Positions 1 to 7,999 of a DNA stretch of 11,518 nucleotides are shown piece by piece. This DNA comes from a bacterium (GTDB lineage: Bacteria > Latescibacterota > UBA2968). The translations under genes and the position numbers were made by a program. Position 1 is the first letter of the stretch. Each line of letters starts with the position of its first letter. Below the pieces are notes generated by a model that worked only from the letters and a program-made list of their open reading frames with translations, was not told the origin of the DNA and did no database searches. The stretch spans positions 1 through 11,518 of the forward strand of contig JAPUJS010000229.1 of the NCBI GenBank assembly GCA_027296045.1, written 5' to 3'.

Positions 1-568
1 TGCTGTTCGCGTGGATGCTCCGCGCAATCAGTTCCTTACCCGTCCCGCTTTTCCCCGTAATCAACACATTCGCCTGTGTGTTGGCGATCTTCCGAACCAG
101 ATCAAAGACGCGGGCCATAGCCGGACTGCGGCCGATGATATTGTCAAACCGGAACCGCTCTTCCAACTGCTGCTTCAGCGCCTCATTCTCCACCTCCAGC
201 CGCTGCTGATTTAAGGCCCGCTCCACCACAATTCGAAATTCATCCGGCTTGATCGGTTTCTGAATAAAATCAAAAGCCCCTTCTTTCATCGCCATCACAG
301 CATCCTCGACCGTCCCGAAACCCGTAAACACAATCACCGTTGTCCCGGGACGACGCTCTTTGATGCCCCGGAGCACCTCCATGCCGTCCATGCCCGGCAT
401 CTTCAAATCGGTAATCACCAGATCGTGGTCCTCGTTTTCAAATCGTTCGAGACCGTCTTCTCCCCTTTCTGCAACCGAAACTGTATTCCCCATCCGCTCC
501 AGAAGTTTCTTGCAGCTACTGAGCATATCCAGCTCGTCGTCGATCACCAAAATCTTCGTCTGGCTCAT
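1..568 (-). CDS. NtrC-family sigma-54-dependent response regulator (partial, 3' end outside window)
   Basis: Only the first 189 residues are in the window; the reading frame is open to the left edge. Residues 1-120 are a receiver domain: acidic pocket D10/D11, phospho-acceptor D54 (ITDLKMPGMDG), switch residue T82 and K104 followed by Pro. A short linker with coiled-coil character (about 125-145) leads into an AAA+ sigma-54 interaction domain, starting at DNIIGRSPAM and reaching the Walker A loop (ITGKSGTGKE). The family normally continues with the GAFTGA loop and a Fis-type helix-turn-helix, which would lie beyond position 1. It is the likely partner of the adjacent histidine kinase: its ATG overlaps the kinase stop by four bases (ATGA), indicating translational coupling. 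When phosphorylated, such proteins assemble on upstream sites and hydrolyse ATP to open promoters bound by sigma-54 polymerase. One oddity is a Lys where the family almost always has Glu in the Walker A motif (GESGTGKE). Confidence 0.95.
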   Translation of the reverse strand, partial: MSQTKILVIDDELDMLSSCKKLLERMGNTVSVAERGEDGLERFENEDHDLVITDLKMPGMDGMEVLRGIKERRPGTTVIVFTGFGTVEDAVMAMKEGAFDFIQKPIKPDEFRIVVERALNQQRLEVENEALKQQLEERFRFDNIIGRSPAMARVFDLVRKIANTQANVLITGKSGTGKELIARSIHANS

Positions 569-2082
569 ACCTGATCCTTTCCGTCCACCGGGAGATAAAT
601 CTGAAATTCCGCCCCATCCCCCCACTTACTCTGCACCTCAATACGACCACCGTGCTCCTCAACAATCCCATAACTGATGGAAAGCCCCAGTCCTGTCCCT
701 TTACCAACCTCTTTTGTCGTAAAGAAAGGATCAAACAGCCGACCCACATCCTCTTCCCGAATCCCCTCCCCCGTATCTTTCACGCTGACCACCACCCAGT
801 GTTTCTCATCCTGCTCAAGCGCCGTTTCCACATGAAGCTCCCCACCCTCCGGCATAGCATCCATCGCATTGTTGAAAAGGTTCAGCAACACCTGCTCAAT
901 CCGTGTGGTATCCAGATGCACCAGGGGCAGGTCTTCAGCCAGTTCGGAGTGATAGACAACCCCCTTGCTGCGCAGCACATTTTCAACCAGCCCCACAGCA
1001 TTTTGGACCGTCCTGTTGATATCTGACAGTTGGTCCGAAAATGGCGTTTGGCGAGAAAACGCCAGTAACCCGGACGTGATCTGGGCGATCTTGTCCGATT
1101 GTCGCTGGATCACTTCAATATCGTCGATCAAATCCTCTGGAAGCCCCAGCGCCCTGGCATCCTCCATCAGACTCGCAATCCGCATCACGATAATCCCGGT
1201 GGGATTGTTCACTTCATGCGCAATGCCACCAACCAATTCGCCCAAAGCCGCCAGTTTCGAGGACTGAATCAACTGTTCTTCCAGTCGCTTGCGGTCTGTA
1301 ATATCCCGTACAATCCCCGCAAACCTCCGGTGTTCCCCGAGGTGGAATTCGCTGACTGCCAGATCCAGTGGAAAAGTCGTACCGTCTTTACGTCTGCCAG
1401 TCACTTCGCGGCCAAGGCCAATGATCTTGGCCTGCCCCGTGCGACTATAGTTGGCAATATAGCCGTCGTGCTCACTATGGTACGGTTCGGGCATCAACAA
1501 CCGAACATTCTGTCCAATCACTTCTTCGGGCCGATAGCCGAAAATTTCTTCTGCTGCCGGGTTGAATGATTCTACAATTCCCTGTTCATCTATGGTGATC
1601 ATTCCATCAACAGTTGTATCCAGAATGGCCCGCATCCTGGCCTCCGTCTCTCTGCGTTCTGTAATATCGGTAATAAACCCTTCCAATCCCAGAAAATCTC
1701 CCTCTTGTGAGAACACTCCGCACCCCTGCTCCCACACCCATTTTTCCTCCCCATCTGCAGTCGTAATACGGTAGGTCATTTGGAAGGATCGTTTGTTTTG
1801 CAGGGCAATATCGACCGTCTCGCGGACACGTTTTTGATCGTCTGCATAAATCAGGCGCTCAAAAGAAGACTTCTGATTCCCAATCAGTTCGGAAGGCTGA
1901 TAACCGGTCAGATTCAGACACCCCTCGCTGACGAATTCCATGGTCCAGTTTTCATCCTTTCGACAACGATAGGCCATGCCGGGCAGATTCCCCATCAGGG
2001 TCGAGAGAGACCGCCGGCTTTCTTCCAGTTCCGCTTCAACCCGCTTCCGCTCTTCATTGCTTCCTGACGATTGTGTGCCCAT
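565..2082 (-). CDS. Soluble PAS-PAS histidine kinase with a FixL-like heme PAS domain
   Basis: The protein has 505 residues and no membrane segment, so it is probably cytoplasmic. Order: short N-terminal coiled coil (about 8-30); PAS/PAC domain 1 (about 35-143, PAS fold-3 type); PAS domain 2 (about 145-265); then a kinase core with H-box phospho-acceptor H289 (AHEVNNP), N-box N404/N405 (NLFNNAMDAM), G1 DTGEG (436-440), F-box FDPFFTTK (450-457) and G2 GKGTGLGLS (460-468). PAS 2 closely follows FixL. H205 in PEPYHSEHDGY lines up with the proximal heme ligand (His200 in Bradyrhizobium FixL as I recall its numbering) and R225 in IIGLGREV with the distal Arg220; the position of Arg206 is Asn211. 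This suggests heme-based O2 (or NO/CO) sensing; heme binding is inferred. It is coupled by an ATGA overlap to an NtrC-type regulator, not to a FixJ-type partner. The 75 bases upstream separate it from lutC and show no convincing terminator or promoter, so it is probably co-transcribed with the metabolic genes. Confidence 0.95.
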   Translation of the reverse strand: MGTQSSGSNEERKRVEAELEESRRSLSTLMGNLPGMAYRCRKDENWTMEFVSEGCLNLTGYQPSELIGNQKSSFERLIYADDQKRVRETVDIALQNKRSFQMTYRITTADGEEKWVWEQGCGVFSQEGDFLGLEGFITDITERRETEARMRAILDTTVDGMITIDEQGIVESFNPAAEEIFGYRPEEVIGQNVRLLMPEPYHSEHDGYIANYSRTGQAKIIGLGREVTGRRKDGTTFPLDLAVSEFHLGEHRRFAGIVRDITDRKRLEEQLIQSSKLAALGELVGGIAHEVNNPTGIIVMRIASLMEDARALGLPEDLIDDIEVIQRQSDKIAQITSGLLAFSRQTPFSDQLSDINRTVQNAVGLVENVLRSKGVVYHSELAEDLPLVHLDTTRIEQVLLNLFNNAMDAMPEGGELHVETALEQDEKHWVVVSVKDTGEGIREEDVGRLFDPFFTTKEVGKGTGLGLSISYGIVEEHGGRIEVQSKWGDGAEFQIYLPVDGKDQV

Positions 2083-2157
2083 TTCATTCCCACTTTTTGA
2101 AAATCTCGGTAGAATATGGGTCTGTTGTGGTAAAAAATCTCAGGTTTCAGGAGCTTT

Positions 2158-2778
2158 TCAGTCGTACAGCACCACAATCAGACGCTTTGGACCGTGCACG
2201 CCGATGGTCAGCGTAAACTCGATATCGGCCGTCTTGCTGGGGCCGCTGATCAGCGTTACATTGGCGGGCATCTTCCCGGATCGCGCAGCCGTCCAGGTAA
2301 AAATATCCGGCACAAGGCACGAGGTCGAAACCAGAGCCACGTGTATCGGCGGCAATAACGTGGACAGGCGACTTTTTCCGGGTCCACTCTCAACCACAAT
2401 ACTACCCGTTTCCGCCAGGGCCGCCTCTGCCCCGCTCAGACCCACATCTGCCCGTGCACAAAACGAGCGCAAATCGCCTTCCGTGTGCCCCACAATATGC
2501 CATTCACACTTAGGCCAGCGCCGGGTAAAATCTTCGGCCTGCCATTCATTGTTGGCCACCACCGCCTGTGCGCCCACTTCCTCTAAGATATCGCCCACCT
2601 CCTGCCAGGCCCGGTCCAGACTTTCCGCCCGGCGCACCTCTCCCTTCACCGCCGTCAGGGAATCGGTAAATCGCACGGCCAGATCTTCAAACGCGCGCTT
2701 GGACTGCCACACAGGAGGCAACTCTGCCTCTCGCGCCAGGTTTCGCAGCCGACCCAAAATCTCCTCTCGTCCGCTCAT
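2158..2778 (-). CDS. lutC: LUD-domain protein LutC (lactate utilization protein C)
   Basis: The 206-residue protein is a single LUD domain, the usual size for LutC/YkgG. Family hallmarks are ADVGLSGAEAALAETGSIVV (residues 110-129) and a C-terminal ISGPSKTADIE...GVHGPKRL segment (177-200). LutC is the cluster-free third subunit of the LutABC system, which oxidises L-lactate to pyruvate; its exact chemical role is not settled. The start was placed at 2778 because this ATG forms an ATGA overlap with the lutB stop, the same arrangement as at the lutA/lutB junction. The frame is open further upstream to about 3003, but that extension would lie inside lutB and gives residues unlike the family. It is the last metabolic gene before the two-component pair. 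Confidence 0.9.
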   Translation of the reverse strand: MSGREEILGRLRNLAREAELPPVWQSKRAFEDLAVRFTDSLTAVKGEVRRAESLDRAWQEVGDILEEVGAQAVVANNEWQAEDFTRRWPKCEWHIVGHTEGDLRSFCARADVGLSGAEAALAETGSIVVESGPGKSRLSTLLPPIHVALVSTSCLVPDIFTWTAARSGKMPANVTLISGPSKTADIEFTLTIGVHGPKRLIVVLYD

Positions 2779-4181
2779 TGCTTCTGCTCCAGTTCGCCGG
2801 ATTGCCACATCTTTCGAAAAGAACGCTTCGCCAGGTGAGGCAGTTGGCGTCCGGCGGCGGGGTTCAGCCAATCGGGCAAGTTTAAAACGCCCTTCCGAAC
2901 AAACGCGCGTTGTGCCACCCGCATCACCCCTGTCACAAAACGCATCCACTTCTCGTGCTTCAAAACAAAGGCCGCCCCCTCTTCGGCCTTGCGTTCCCAC
3001 CATGGCAATACCCCCACTTCATCCTTCCGAAGTTCCAGCAACATACGCGGCAAATCGATGCGCACCGGACACACATCCCGACACGCCCCGCACAGGGAAC
3101 TGGCGTGGGGCAACGCGCTATAGCTTTCCATACCGAACAGCAGAGGGGATACCACCGCCCCGATCGGGCCGCAATAGGGACTGCCATAGGCGTGTCCCCC
3201 TGCCTCACGGTAAACCGGACACACATTGAGACAGGCCCCACAGCGAATACACTGCAAAACCTCTTCATAGACCGTGCCCACCTGCAAACTGCGCCCATTG
3301 TCCAGCAACACAATATGCACCTCTTCCGGCCCGTCGGCATCCTCTGCACGGGCAGGCCCCGTGATCACACTGGTATAAATAGAAAGCGGCTGCCCCGCAG
3401 CACTTCGTGCCAGCAGAGACAGCCACACAGCCGCTTCGTCCCAGGTAGACGTCACCTTTTCAATGCCGATCACAGCAACATGTACCGGCGGAGCAGACGT
3501 GACCAGACGGCCGTTGCCCTCGTTTGTCACCAGCACCACACTGCCCGTTTCGGCCACCATAATATTGCCACCCGAAATCCCGATTCCGGCTTCCAAAAAC
3601 CGCTCTCGCAAAATACGCCGTGCCTCTGCCGTAAGCGCCGGAATATCATCTTCGGGTAAGGGCCGCCCCGCTTGCTCGCTGAACAATTCTGCCACCTGGC
3701 GTGTGGTCTTGTGAATAGCAGGCGCGATAATATGGGACGGCATCTCCTGAGCCAGCTGCAAAATCCATTCCCCCAGATCGGTCTCCACCGCTTCCACACC
3801 GGCTTCTGCGAGGGCCTCGTTTAAGTGAATCTCTTCGGTGGCCATCGACTTGCTCTTTGTGGCCACACTCGCACCCTGCTCCCGTGCCAGTTCGATCACG
3901 ATCTGGCACGCCTCGGCACCATCTCGCGCCCAGTACACATGTGCGCCTGCTGCAATCGCGTTTTGCTCAAACGTCTCCAGATGATGCGCCAGTTGGGCCA
4001 GGGTAGCCGAACGAATCGCTTTAAAATGATCGCGCAAATCCTCAAATTGAGGTACCTCGGCAACAGCCTGATCGCGCATTTTGCGAAAATTATCCGTCCC
4101 CCGGTCCAGGGCCTCTTGCAACCGTACATCCTCAATCGCAATTACAGCCCGTTCACGAAATTGAGAAAAGGTCGCCGTCAT
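2775..4181 (-). CDS. lutB: Iron-sulfur LUD protein LutB (lactate utilization protein B)
   Basis: The protein has 468 residues, close to the size of LutB/YkgF (about 475). The N-terminal two thirds are a LUD domain with the glycine-rich core ISGGNIMVAETGSVVLVTNE (202-221) and the TGPARAEDADGPEE turn. A ferredoxin-like domain follows with C311-C314-C317-C321 (CIRCGACLNVCP), C337, and C364-C367-C371 (CGACRDVCP), enough to hold two [4Fe-4S] clusters. The C-terminal tail (about 390-468) is basic and family-typical. It is thought to carry electrons within the LutABC complex during L-lactate oxidation; the final acceptor is not established. The start at 4181 is chosen because its ATG overlaps the lutA stop by four bases. 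The frame stays open upstream to 4388, but that stretch runs through lutA and has no LutB-like content. Confidence 0.95.
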   Translation of the reverse strand: MTATFSQFRERAVIAIEDVRLQEALDRGTDNFRKMRDQAVAEVPQFEDLRDHFKAIRSATLAQLAHHLETFEQNAIAAGAHVYWARDGAEACQIVIELAREQGASVATKSKSMATEEIHLNEALAEAGVEAVETDLGEWILQLAQEMPSHIIAPAIHKTTRQVAELFSEQAGRPLPEDDIPALTAEARRILRERFLEAGIGISGGNIMVAETGSVVLVTNEGNGRLVTSAPPVHVAVIGIEKVTSTWDEAAVWLSLLARSAAGQPLSIYTSVITGPARAEDADGPEEVHIVLLDNGRSLQVGTVYEEVLQCIRCGACLNVCPVYREAGGHAYGSPYCGPIGAVVSPLLFGMESYSALPHASSLCGACRDVCPVRIDLPRMLLELRKDEVGVLPWWERKAEEGAAFVLKHEKWMRFVTGVMRVAQRAFVRKGVLNLPDWLNPAAGRQLPHLAKRSFRKMWQSGELEQKQ

Positions 4182-4909
4182 TGCGTCATTTCCTCCAGCA
4201 CCGTCGCCAGATGTTCCACACGCACGGAACAGCCCTTTGCAAGCCCTCGCATCTGCATCAAACAGCCCGGATCGGACGTGACCAGCACATCCGCCTGGGT
4301 GTCGACCGCCTGACGGATCTTTTCGCTTGTCATCGCATTGGACACCTCCGGCATACGCATTGAAAACAGCCCGCCAAACCCGCAGCACCGATCCGACTCG
4401 GACATTTCATCCAGAAGACATCCCACCTTTTCCAGCAATTGGCGCGGTTCTTTTTGCACACCTAACAAACGACACATATGGCAGGAATCGTGATAGGTCA
4501 CCCGGGGGGCCTCAGCGTTCACAGCCGGTGCCCACCCGGCTTCCCGGACCAGAAACTCGCTCAATTCACAGGTCTTGTCAGCCAGCTCCCGGGCACGACG
4601 GTGCCACTCGGGCCATGGTTCCAGCAAATGAGGATACTCCACTCGAATCATGGTCGCACAAGAGCCACTCGGCACCACCACCGCCTCGTAGTCCTCAAAG
4701 ATTTCCACTGTGCGTTTGGCCAGATCCATGGCTTCCTGTCGAAATCCACTGTTAAAAAAAGGTTGTCCGCAACACGTCTGTGCGCCCGGGAAATCCACCT
4801 CGTATCCTGCCCGTCGCAACACCTGTACGGCGGCAACCCCGATCTCTGGATACACCTGGTCTACCAGACACGTCACACATAAGGCCACCCGTTTCGATTG
4901 TGCCATCAT
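4178..4909 (-). CDS. lutA: CCG-domain Fe-S oxidoreductase LutA (lactate utilization protein A)
   Basis: The 243-residue protein has two CCG (DUF224) cysteine-rich domains, matching LutA/YkgE. The first holds C11/C14 (CVTCLVDQVYP), C46-C47 in QTCCGQPFFNSG, and C84 (SGSC). The second holds C143 (HDSCHMCRLLG), C175-C176 (DRCCGFGGLFS) and C216 (DPGC). Such domains in heterodisulfide-reductase relatives bind unusual [4Fe-4S] clusters or do cysteine-based redox chemistry. It is the first gene of a lutA-lutB-lutC set whose members overlap by four bases each. Two adjacent ATG codons (4909 and 4906) are possible; a strong Shine-Dalgarno AAGGAG at 4918-4923, 8 bases before the first, favours 4909. The 39-base gap behind the membrane oxidoreductase gene fits continued co-transcription. 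Confidence 0.95.
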   Translation of the reverse strand: MMAQSKRVALCVTCLVDQVYPEIGVAAVQVLRRAGYEVDFPGAQTCCGQPFFNSGFRQEAMDLAKRTVEIFEDYEAVVVPSGSCATMIRVEYPHLLEPWPEWHRRARELADKTCELSEFLVREAGWAPAVNAEAPRVTYHDSCHMCRLLGVQKEPRQLLEKVGCLLDEMSESDRCCGFGGLFSMRMPEVSNAMTSEKIRQAVDTQADVLVTSDPGCLMQMRGLAKGCSVRVEHLATVLEEMTQ

Positions 4910-4948
4910 CCACGCCTCTCCTTAAAAATGCCATCCTGTCACCCGGTT

Positions 4949-6958
4949 TTACATCACTTCCACCAAAACCTCTGCCACATCCTTCACCTCCATGGGCGTT
5001 CCAGCCTGCGTGTTTGCATCATTCAGCATACGCGCACAAAACGGACAGCCCACAGCCAGAACATCAGCGCCTGTGGCTCTGGCCTCGGCGAAGCGATTGG
5101 CATTGACCGCCTGGTCGCCTTTCTCCTCCTCCTTCCACATCTGGGCACCCCCTCCGCCACAGCAGAACGAGTTATTTTTATGGCGGTCCATCTCCTGCAA
5201 CACAAGTCCGGTTTGAGCCAACGCTTCTCGGGGGGCATCGTATTCCCCACTGTGGCGACCCAGATAGCAGGGATCGTGAAAAGTCACTTCCTTCTCCAGG
5301 TTTCCCTTCAAAATGATCTTACCATTTGCGATCAACTCGCTAATCAGCTGTGTGTGGTGCAACACCTTATAATCCCCACCCAGATCCGGATACTCGCTAC
5401 CCAGCGTATGTTTGCAGTGGGGACAACCCGTGACCACTTTCTTCTGATCCACCCCGGCCGCATTCAACGTTTCAATATTAGCCCGGGCCATTTCAAAAAA
5501 CAGATATTCATTCCCGGACCTGCGCGCCAGATCGCCCGTACAGGCCTCGTTGTTGCCCAGCACCGCAAAATTGACCCCGGCCTTATGGAGCACGGTTGCA
5601 ATAGCACGAGCCACCTTCTGAGCCCCCGGATCAAATGCCCCGGCACAGCCCACCCAGTAAAGCACCTCAAAATCCGGATTCTGTTCCACCGTCAACACCT
5701 CAAAATCCAGCGACGTTGCCCAGCCTAAACGGTCATCTGCCATTTGCCAGGGATTGGCCTGGCGCTCTAGACCCGTAAAAGCGCCTCTGAGTTCCGACGG
5801 AAAGCGGCTGTTCATAAGCACCTGGTTCTGGCGGATGTCCAAAATATCGAACATCGGCTCATTGCCCACAGGACACACCTCCACACAGGCCCCACAACTC
5901 AAACAGGCCCAGACGGCTTCTTCGCTGATGGCATATTCCAGCAGGACCAAACGATCTTCCTCGCCCTCTGCCAGCGCTTTCATATTCTCCTTGAGATAGG
6001 CCCGTTTATTCACCTCCAGGGCCGCAGGAGACAAAGATTTGCCAGTCACATAGGCCGGGCAGACATCCTGACAGCGGTTGCACATAATACAGCTAAATGC
6101 ATCCACAATCTGAGTCTGGCTCAGGTCGGTCAGGCGGGCGCTTCCAAACTGTTCGATACTATCATCCTCAAAATCCACCGCATCCAGAGCCCCCAATGCC
6201 CTGCGCCGGGGACGGGTCATCCAGTTCACCGGTCCCATAAAAAGGTGGGCGTGCTTGCTAGAGGGAAAATAAGGAATAAAAAGAAGAATCAGACCCAGCG
6301 ACACCCACCAGCTCACGTGCCGTCCAACTGTGAGAAACGCCTCCGACTGTCCTTCCCACAACACCGCAAGCCCACCGGCAAAAGGTTGCCAGACATCGCC
6401 TCCTTCCATTGCAACTAAAAAAGAGGCCCCCAGAAGGCGAAATCCAACGTGACCCAGAATAAAAGAACCCACCAGAAGCGAATCCCTGGAAATTCCGGAC
6501 AACGCCTCTGGATGCAACAGAACATTTTCGCGGTAGCTCAGTGAGGATTCTCTAAACACAAAACGTCGAACCAGAAAAAAACCGACCCCCACCAGCACGG
6601 CAAAACTCAAAAGATCGGCCAGCAAGCGGAAGACATCTCCCGGAACAGAGTTTTCCAAAAAACGGAAGCCAGGGGAATAGCCCGCAAGCACATCCACAAG
6701 ATTGACCAGCCCGTAGTAAATGAATCCCCAGGTGATAAAAAAATGGAAGCAAAAAGCCGCAGGGCGTTGCCGTATCATACCTCCCTGGCTCACCAGTGCG
6801 CCCAGACCGGTTCGCAGACGAAGGGGCAACAGATCCCAATGGAGCTTCCCCCGACCGCGCAACACAATGCGTATCATCCGACCAAACGTCACCCAGGATG
6901 CACCCAGTGAAGCCAGGACAGCAACTGCAAACAGTATCTTTTCAACAGAAGTCAACAT
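4949..6958 (-). CDS. Membrane ETF:(mena)quinone oxidoreductase, cytochrome b / Fe-S / CCG fusion (EMO/EtfD type)
   Basis: The 669-residue protein has three parts. Residues 1-250 are a NarI-like membrane domain with about five hydrophobic segments (about 6-29, 68-92, 111-132, 158-182, 212-231) and His residues that could ligate heme b (H72, H170, H214, H235, H238). Residues 280-370 are an HdrC-like ferredoxin domain with C290-C293-C296-C300 and C352-C355-C358-C362. Residues 430-669 are HdrD-like, with two CCG units: C438, C473, C512, C515; and C564, C599-C600 (SFCCGGGG), C638, C641. The first unit has a single Cys (EACTGDLARR) instead of a Cys pair, as is usual in this family. Homologues next to etfAB and acyl-CoA dehydrogenase genes pass electrons from reduced ETF to menaquinone (EMO in syntrophs, EtfD in mycobacteria). 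The position directly after etfA supports that role here. It lies 18 bases behind etfA; the start ATG has only a weak Shine-Dalgarno. A generic heterodisulfide-reductase-like label is the alternative. Confidence 0.9.
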   Translation of the reverse strand: MLTSVEKILFAVAVLASLGASWVTFGRMIRIVLRGRGKLHWDLLPLRLRTGLGALVSQGGMIRQRPAAFCFHFFITWGFIYYGLVNLVDVLAGYSPGFRFLENSVPGDVFRLLADLLSFAVLVGVGFFLVRRFVFRESSLSYRENVLLHPEALSGISRDSLLVGSFILGHVGFRLLGASFLVAMEGGDVWQPFAGGLAVLWEGQSEAFLTVGRHVSWWVSLGLILLFIPYFPSSKHAHLFMGPVNWMTRPRRRALGALDAVDFEDDSIEQFGSARLTDLSQTQIVDAFSCIMCNRCQDVCPAYVTGKSLSPAALEVNKRAYLKENMKALAEGEEDRLVLLEYAISEEAVWACLSCGACVEVCPVGNEPMFDILDIRQNQVLMNSRFPSELRGAFTGLERQANPWQMADDRLGWATSLDFEVLTVEQNPDFEVLYWVGCAGAFDPGAQKVARAIATVLHKAGVNFAVLGNNEACTGDLARRSGNEYLFFEMARANIETLNAAGVDQKKVVTGCPHCKHTLGSEYPDLGGDYKVLHHTQLISELIANGKIILKGNLEKEVTFHDPCYLGRHSGEYDAPREALAQTGLVLQEMDRHKNNSFCCGGGGAQMWKEEEKGDQAVNANRFAEARATGADVLAVGCPFCARMLNDANTQAGTPMEVKDVAEVLVEVM

Positions 6959-6976
6959 CTTCTTAATCGTCCTGTA

Positions 6977-7969
6977 TTATTCCGATCTTGCCAACCGCGC
7001 CCGGAACACCTCTGTCAGCGCCGGCACATATTCAAACAAATTCCCCACAATACCGTAATGGGCATATTGAAAAATCGGCGCTTCGGCATCCTGATTGATG
7101 GCCACAATCAGACCGGAAGTCTTCATCCCGGCCAGATGCTGAATAGCGCCGGAGATCCCGCAGGCAATATATAAATCCGGCTGAACCGTCTGACCGGTCT
7201 GGCCCACCTGGTGGGCATAGGGAATCCAGCCGGCATCCACAGCGGCCCGGCTGGCCCCCATCGCACCGCCCAGGGCATCGGCCAGCGCCTTAATGGGAGC
7301 AAAACCTTCTGGCCCGCCAACACCCCGGCCGCCGGACACAACGATCTTTGCATCGCTCAGACTCACCTCGGATTCTGCGATCTCAACCCCCTCAATCTGC
7401 GTGGGAATATTGTCTTCGGCCATCACAGCCTCCACATCGACCCGTTCCCCGCTTCGGCCAGGATCCATCTCCGGAACGGGAAACGCCCGACGTCGAACCG
7501 TCACCACATTCGGTCGAGCATCGCCAAAGCATACCCGGGCGAACACATTGCCAATCAGGGCCGGACGCGTGGCGAATAGAGCCCCCTTTTCAACGGCCAG
7601 ATCCGTACAATCCGGTGCCAATCCCACCCCCAGCTTGGCCGCCACATAGGCGGACAACTCCAGCCCCGAATGGCTGGCCCCCATCACCAGGGCCGCCGGT
7701 TCGTTTGCCCGCGCCAGTTCGACAATGACCGCAGCATAAGGCTCCAGGCGAAACCCGTAAAGCGTGGCATCGTCGGCCACAAAAACGCGATCTGCCCCAT
7801 ATTGAATCGCCTGCTCGGCCAGAGCGTCTACCTGCTCACCCAGAACAAGCCCCACAAGCTGTCCGCCCAAACCCTCGGCCACACGACGACCCGCCCCCAG
7901 CGCCTCCCAGGCAATCGGGTCGATCTGACCCCGCGTCTGATCCATCCAAACAAACACATCGTTCGACAA
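6977..7969 (-). CDS. etfA: Electron transfer flavoprotein alpha subunit EtfA
   Basis: The 330-residue protein has the two-domain EtfA layout. The N-terminal alpha/beta domain (about 1-185) contains GASHSGLELSAYVAAKLG. The C-terminal FAD domain has SGGRGVGGPEGF (212-223), GGAMGASRAAVD (234-245), HQVGQTGQTVQPDLYIACGI (253-272), GAIQHLAGM (274-282) and AINQDAEAPIF (290-300), all FAD contacts of the family. It forms a heterodimer with EtfB that accepts electrons from acyl-CoA dehydrogenases and hands them on to a membrane quinone oxidoreductase, here most likely the next gene. The start is a TTG at 7969, supported by AAGGAG at 7978-7983 with an 8-base spacer; the next in-frame candidates (GTG at codon 5, ATG at codon 9) are badly spaced from it. 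One departure is YGIVGNLFEYVP near the end, where most homologues have GDLFEVVP. It follows etfB after a 30-base gap. Confidence 0.95.
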   Translation of the reverse strand: MSNDVFVWMDQTRGQIDPIAWEALGAGRRVAEGLGGQLVGLVLGEQVDALAEQAIQYGADRVFVADDATLYGFRLEPYAAVIVELARANEPAALVMGASHSGLELSAYVAAKLGVGLAPDCTDLAVEKGALFATRPALIGNVFARVCFGDARPNVVTVRRRAFPVPEMDPGRSGERVDVEAVMAEDNIPTQIEGVEIAESEVSLSDAKIVVSGGRGVGGPEGFAPIKALADALGGAMGASRAAVDAGWIPYAHQVGQTGQTVQPDLYIACGISGAIQHLAGMKTSGLIVAINQDAEAPIFQYAHYGIVGNLFEYVPALTEVFRARLARSE

Positions 7970-7999
7970 GAGGAACTCTCCTTGTGTGCTCTGTGCTAA

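Noticed and set aside
2083..2157. Possible terminator (short CTC/GAG stem followed by a T-run on the minus strand) between lutC and the kinase
   Set aside because: The stem is only about 3 bp, too weak to support a terminator.
2779..3003. Longer form of LutC starting inside lutB
   Set aside because: The extension reads the end of lutB in another frame; the ATGA overlap at 2775-2778 is the natural start.
1976..3229. Long open frame of 417 codons on the plus strand
   Set aside because: It runs antisense across the kinase, lutC and lutB, all with clear motifs. Its product is Ser/Arg/Pro-rich with no family pattern, typical of a shadow frame in GC-rich coding DNA.
4182..4388. Longer form of LutB starting inside lutA
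   Set aside because: Same reasoning; the ATGA overlap at 4178-4181 fits, and the extension has no LutB-like residues.
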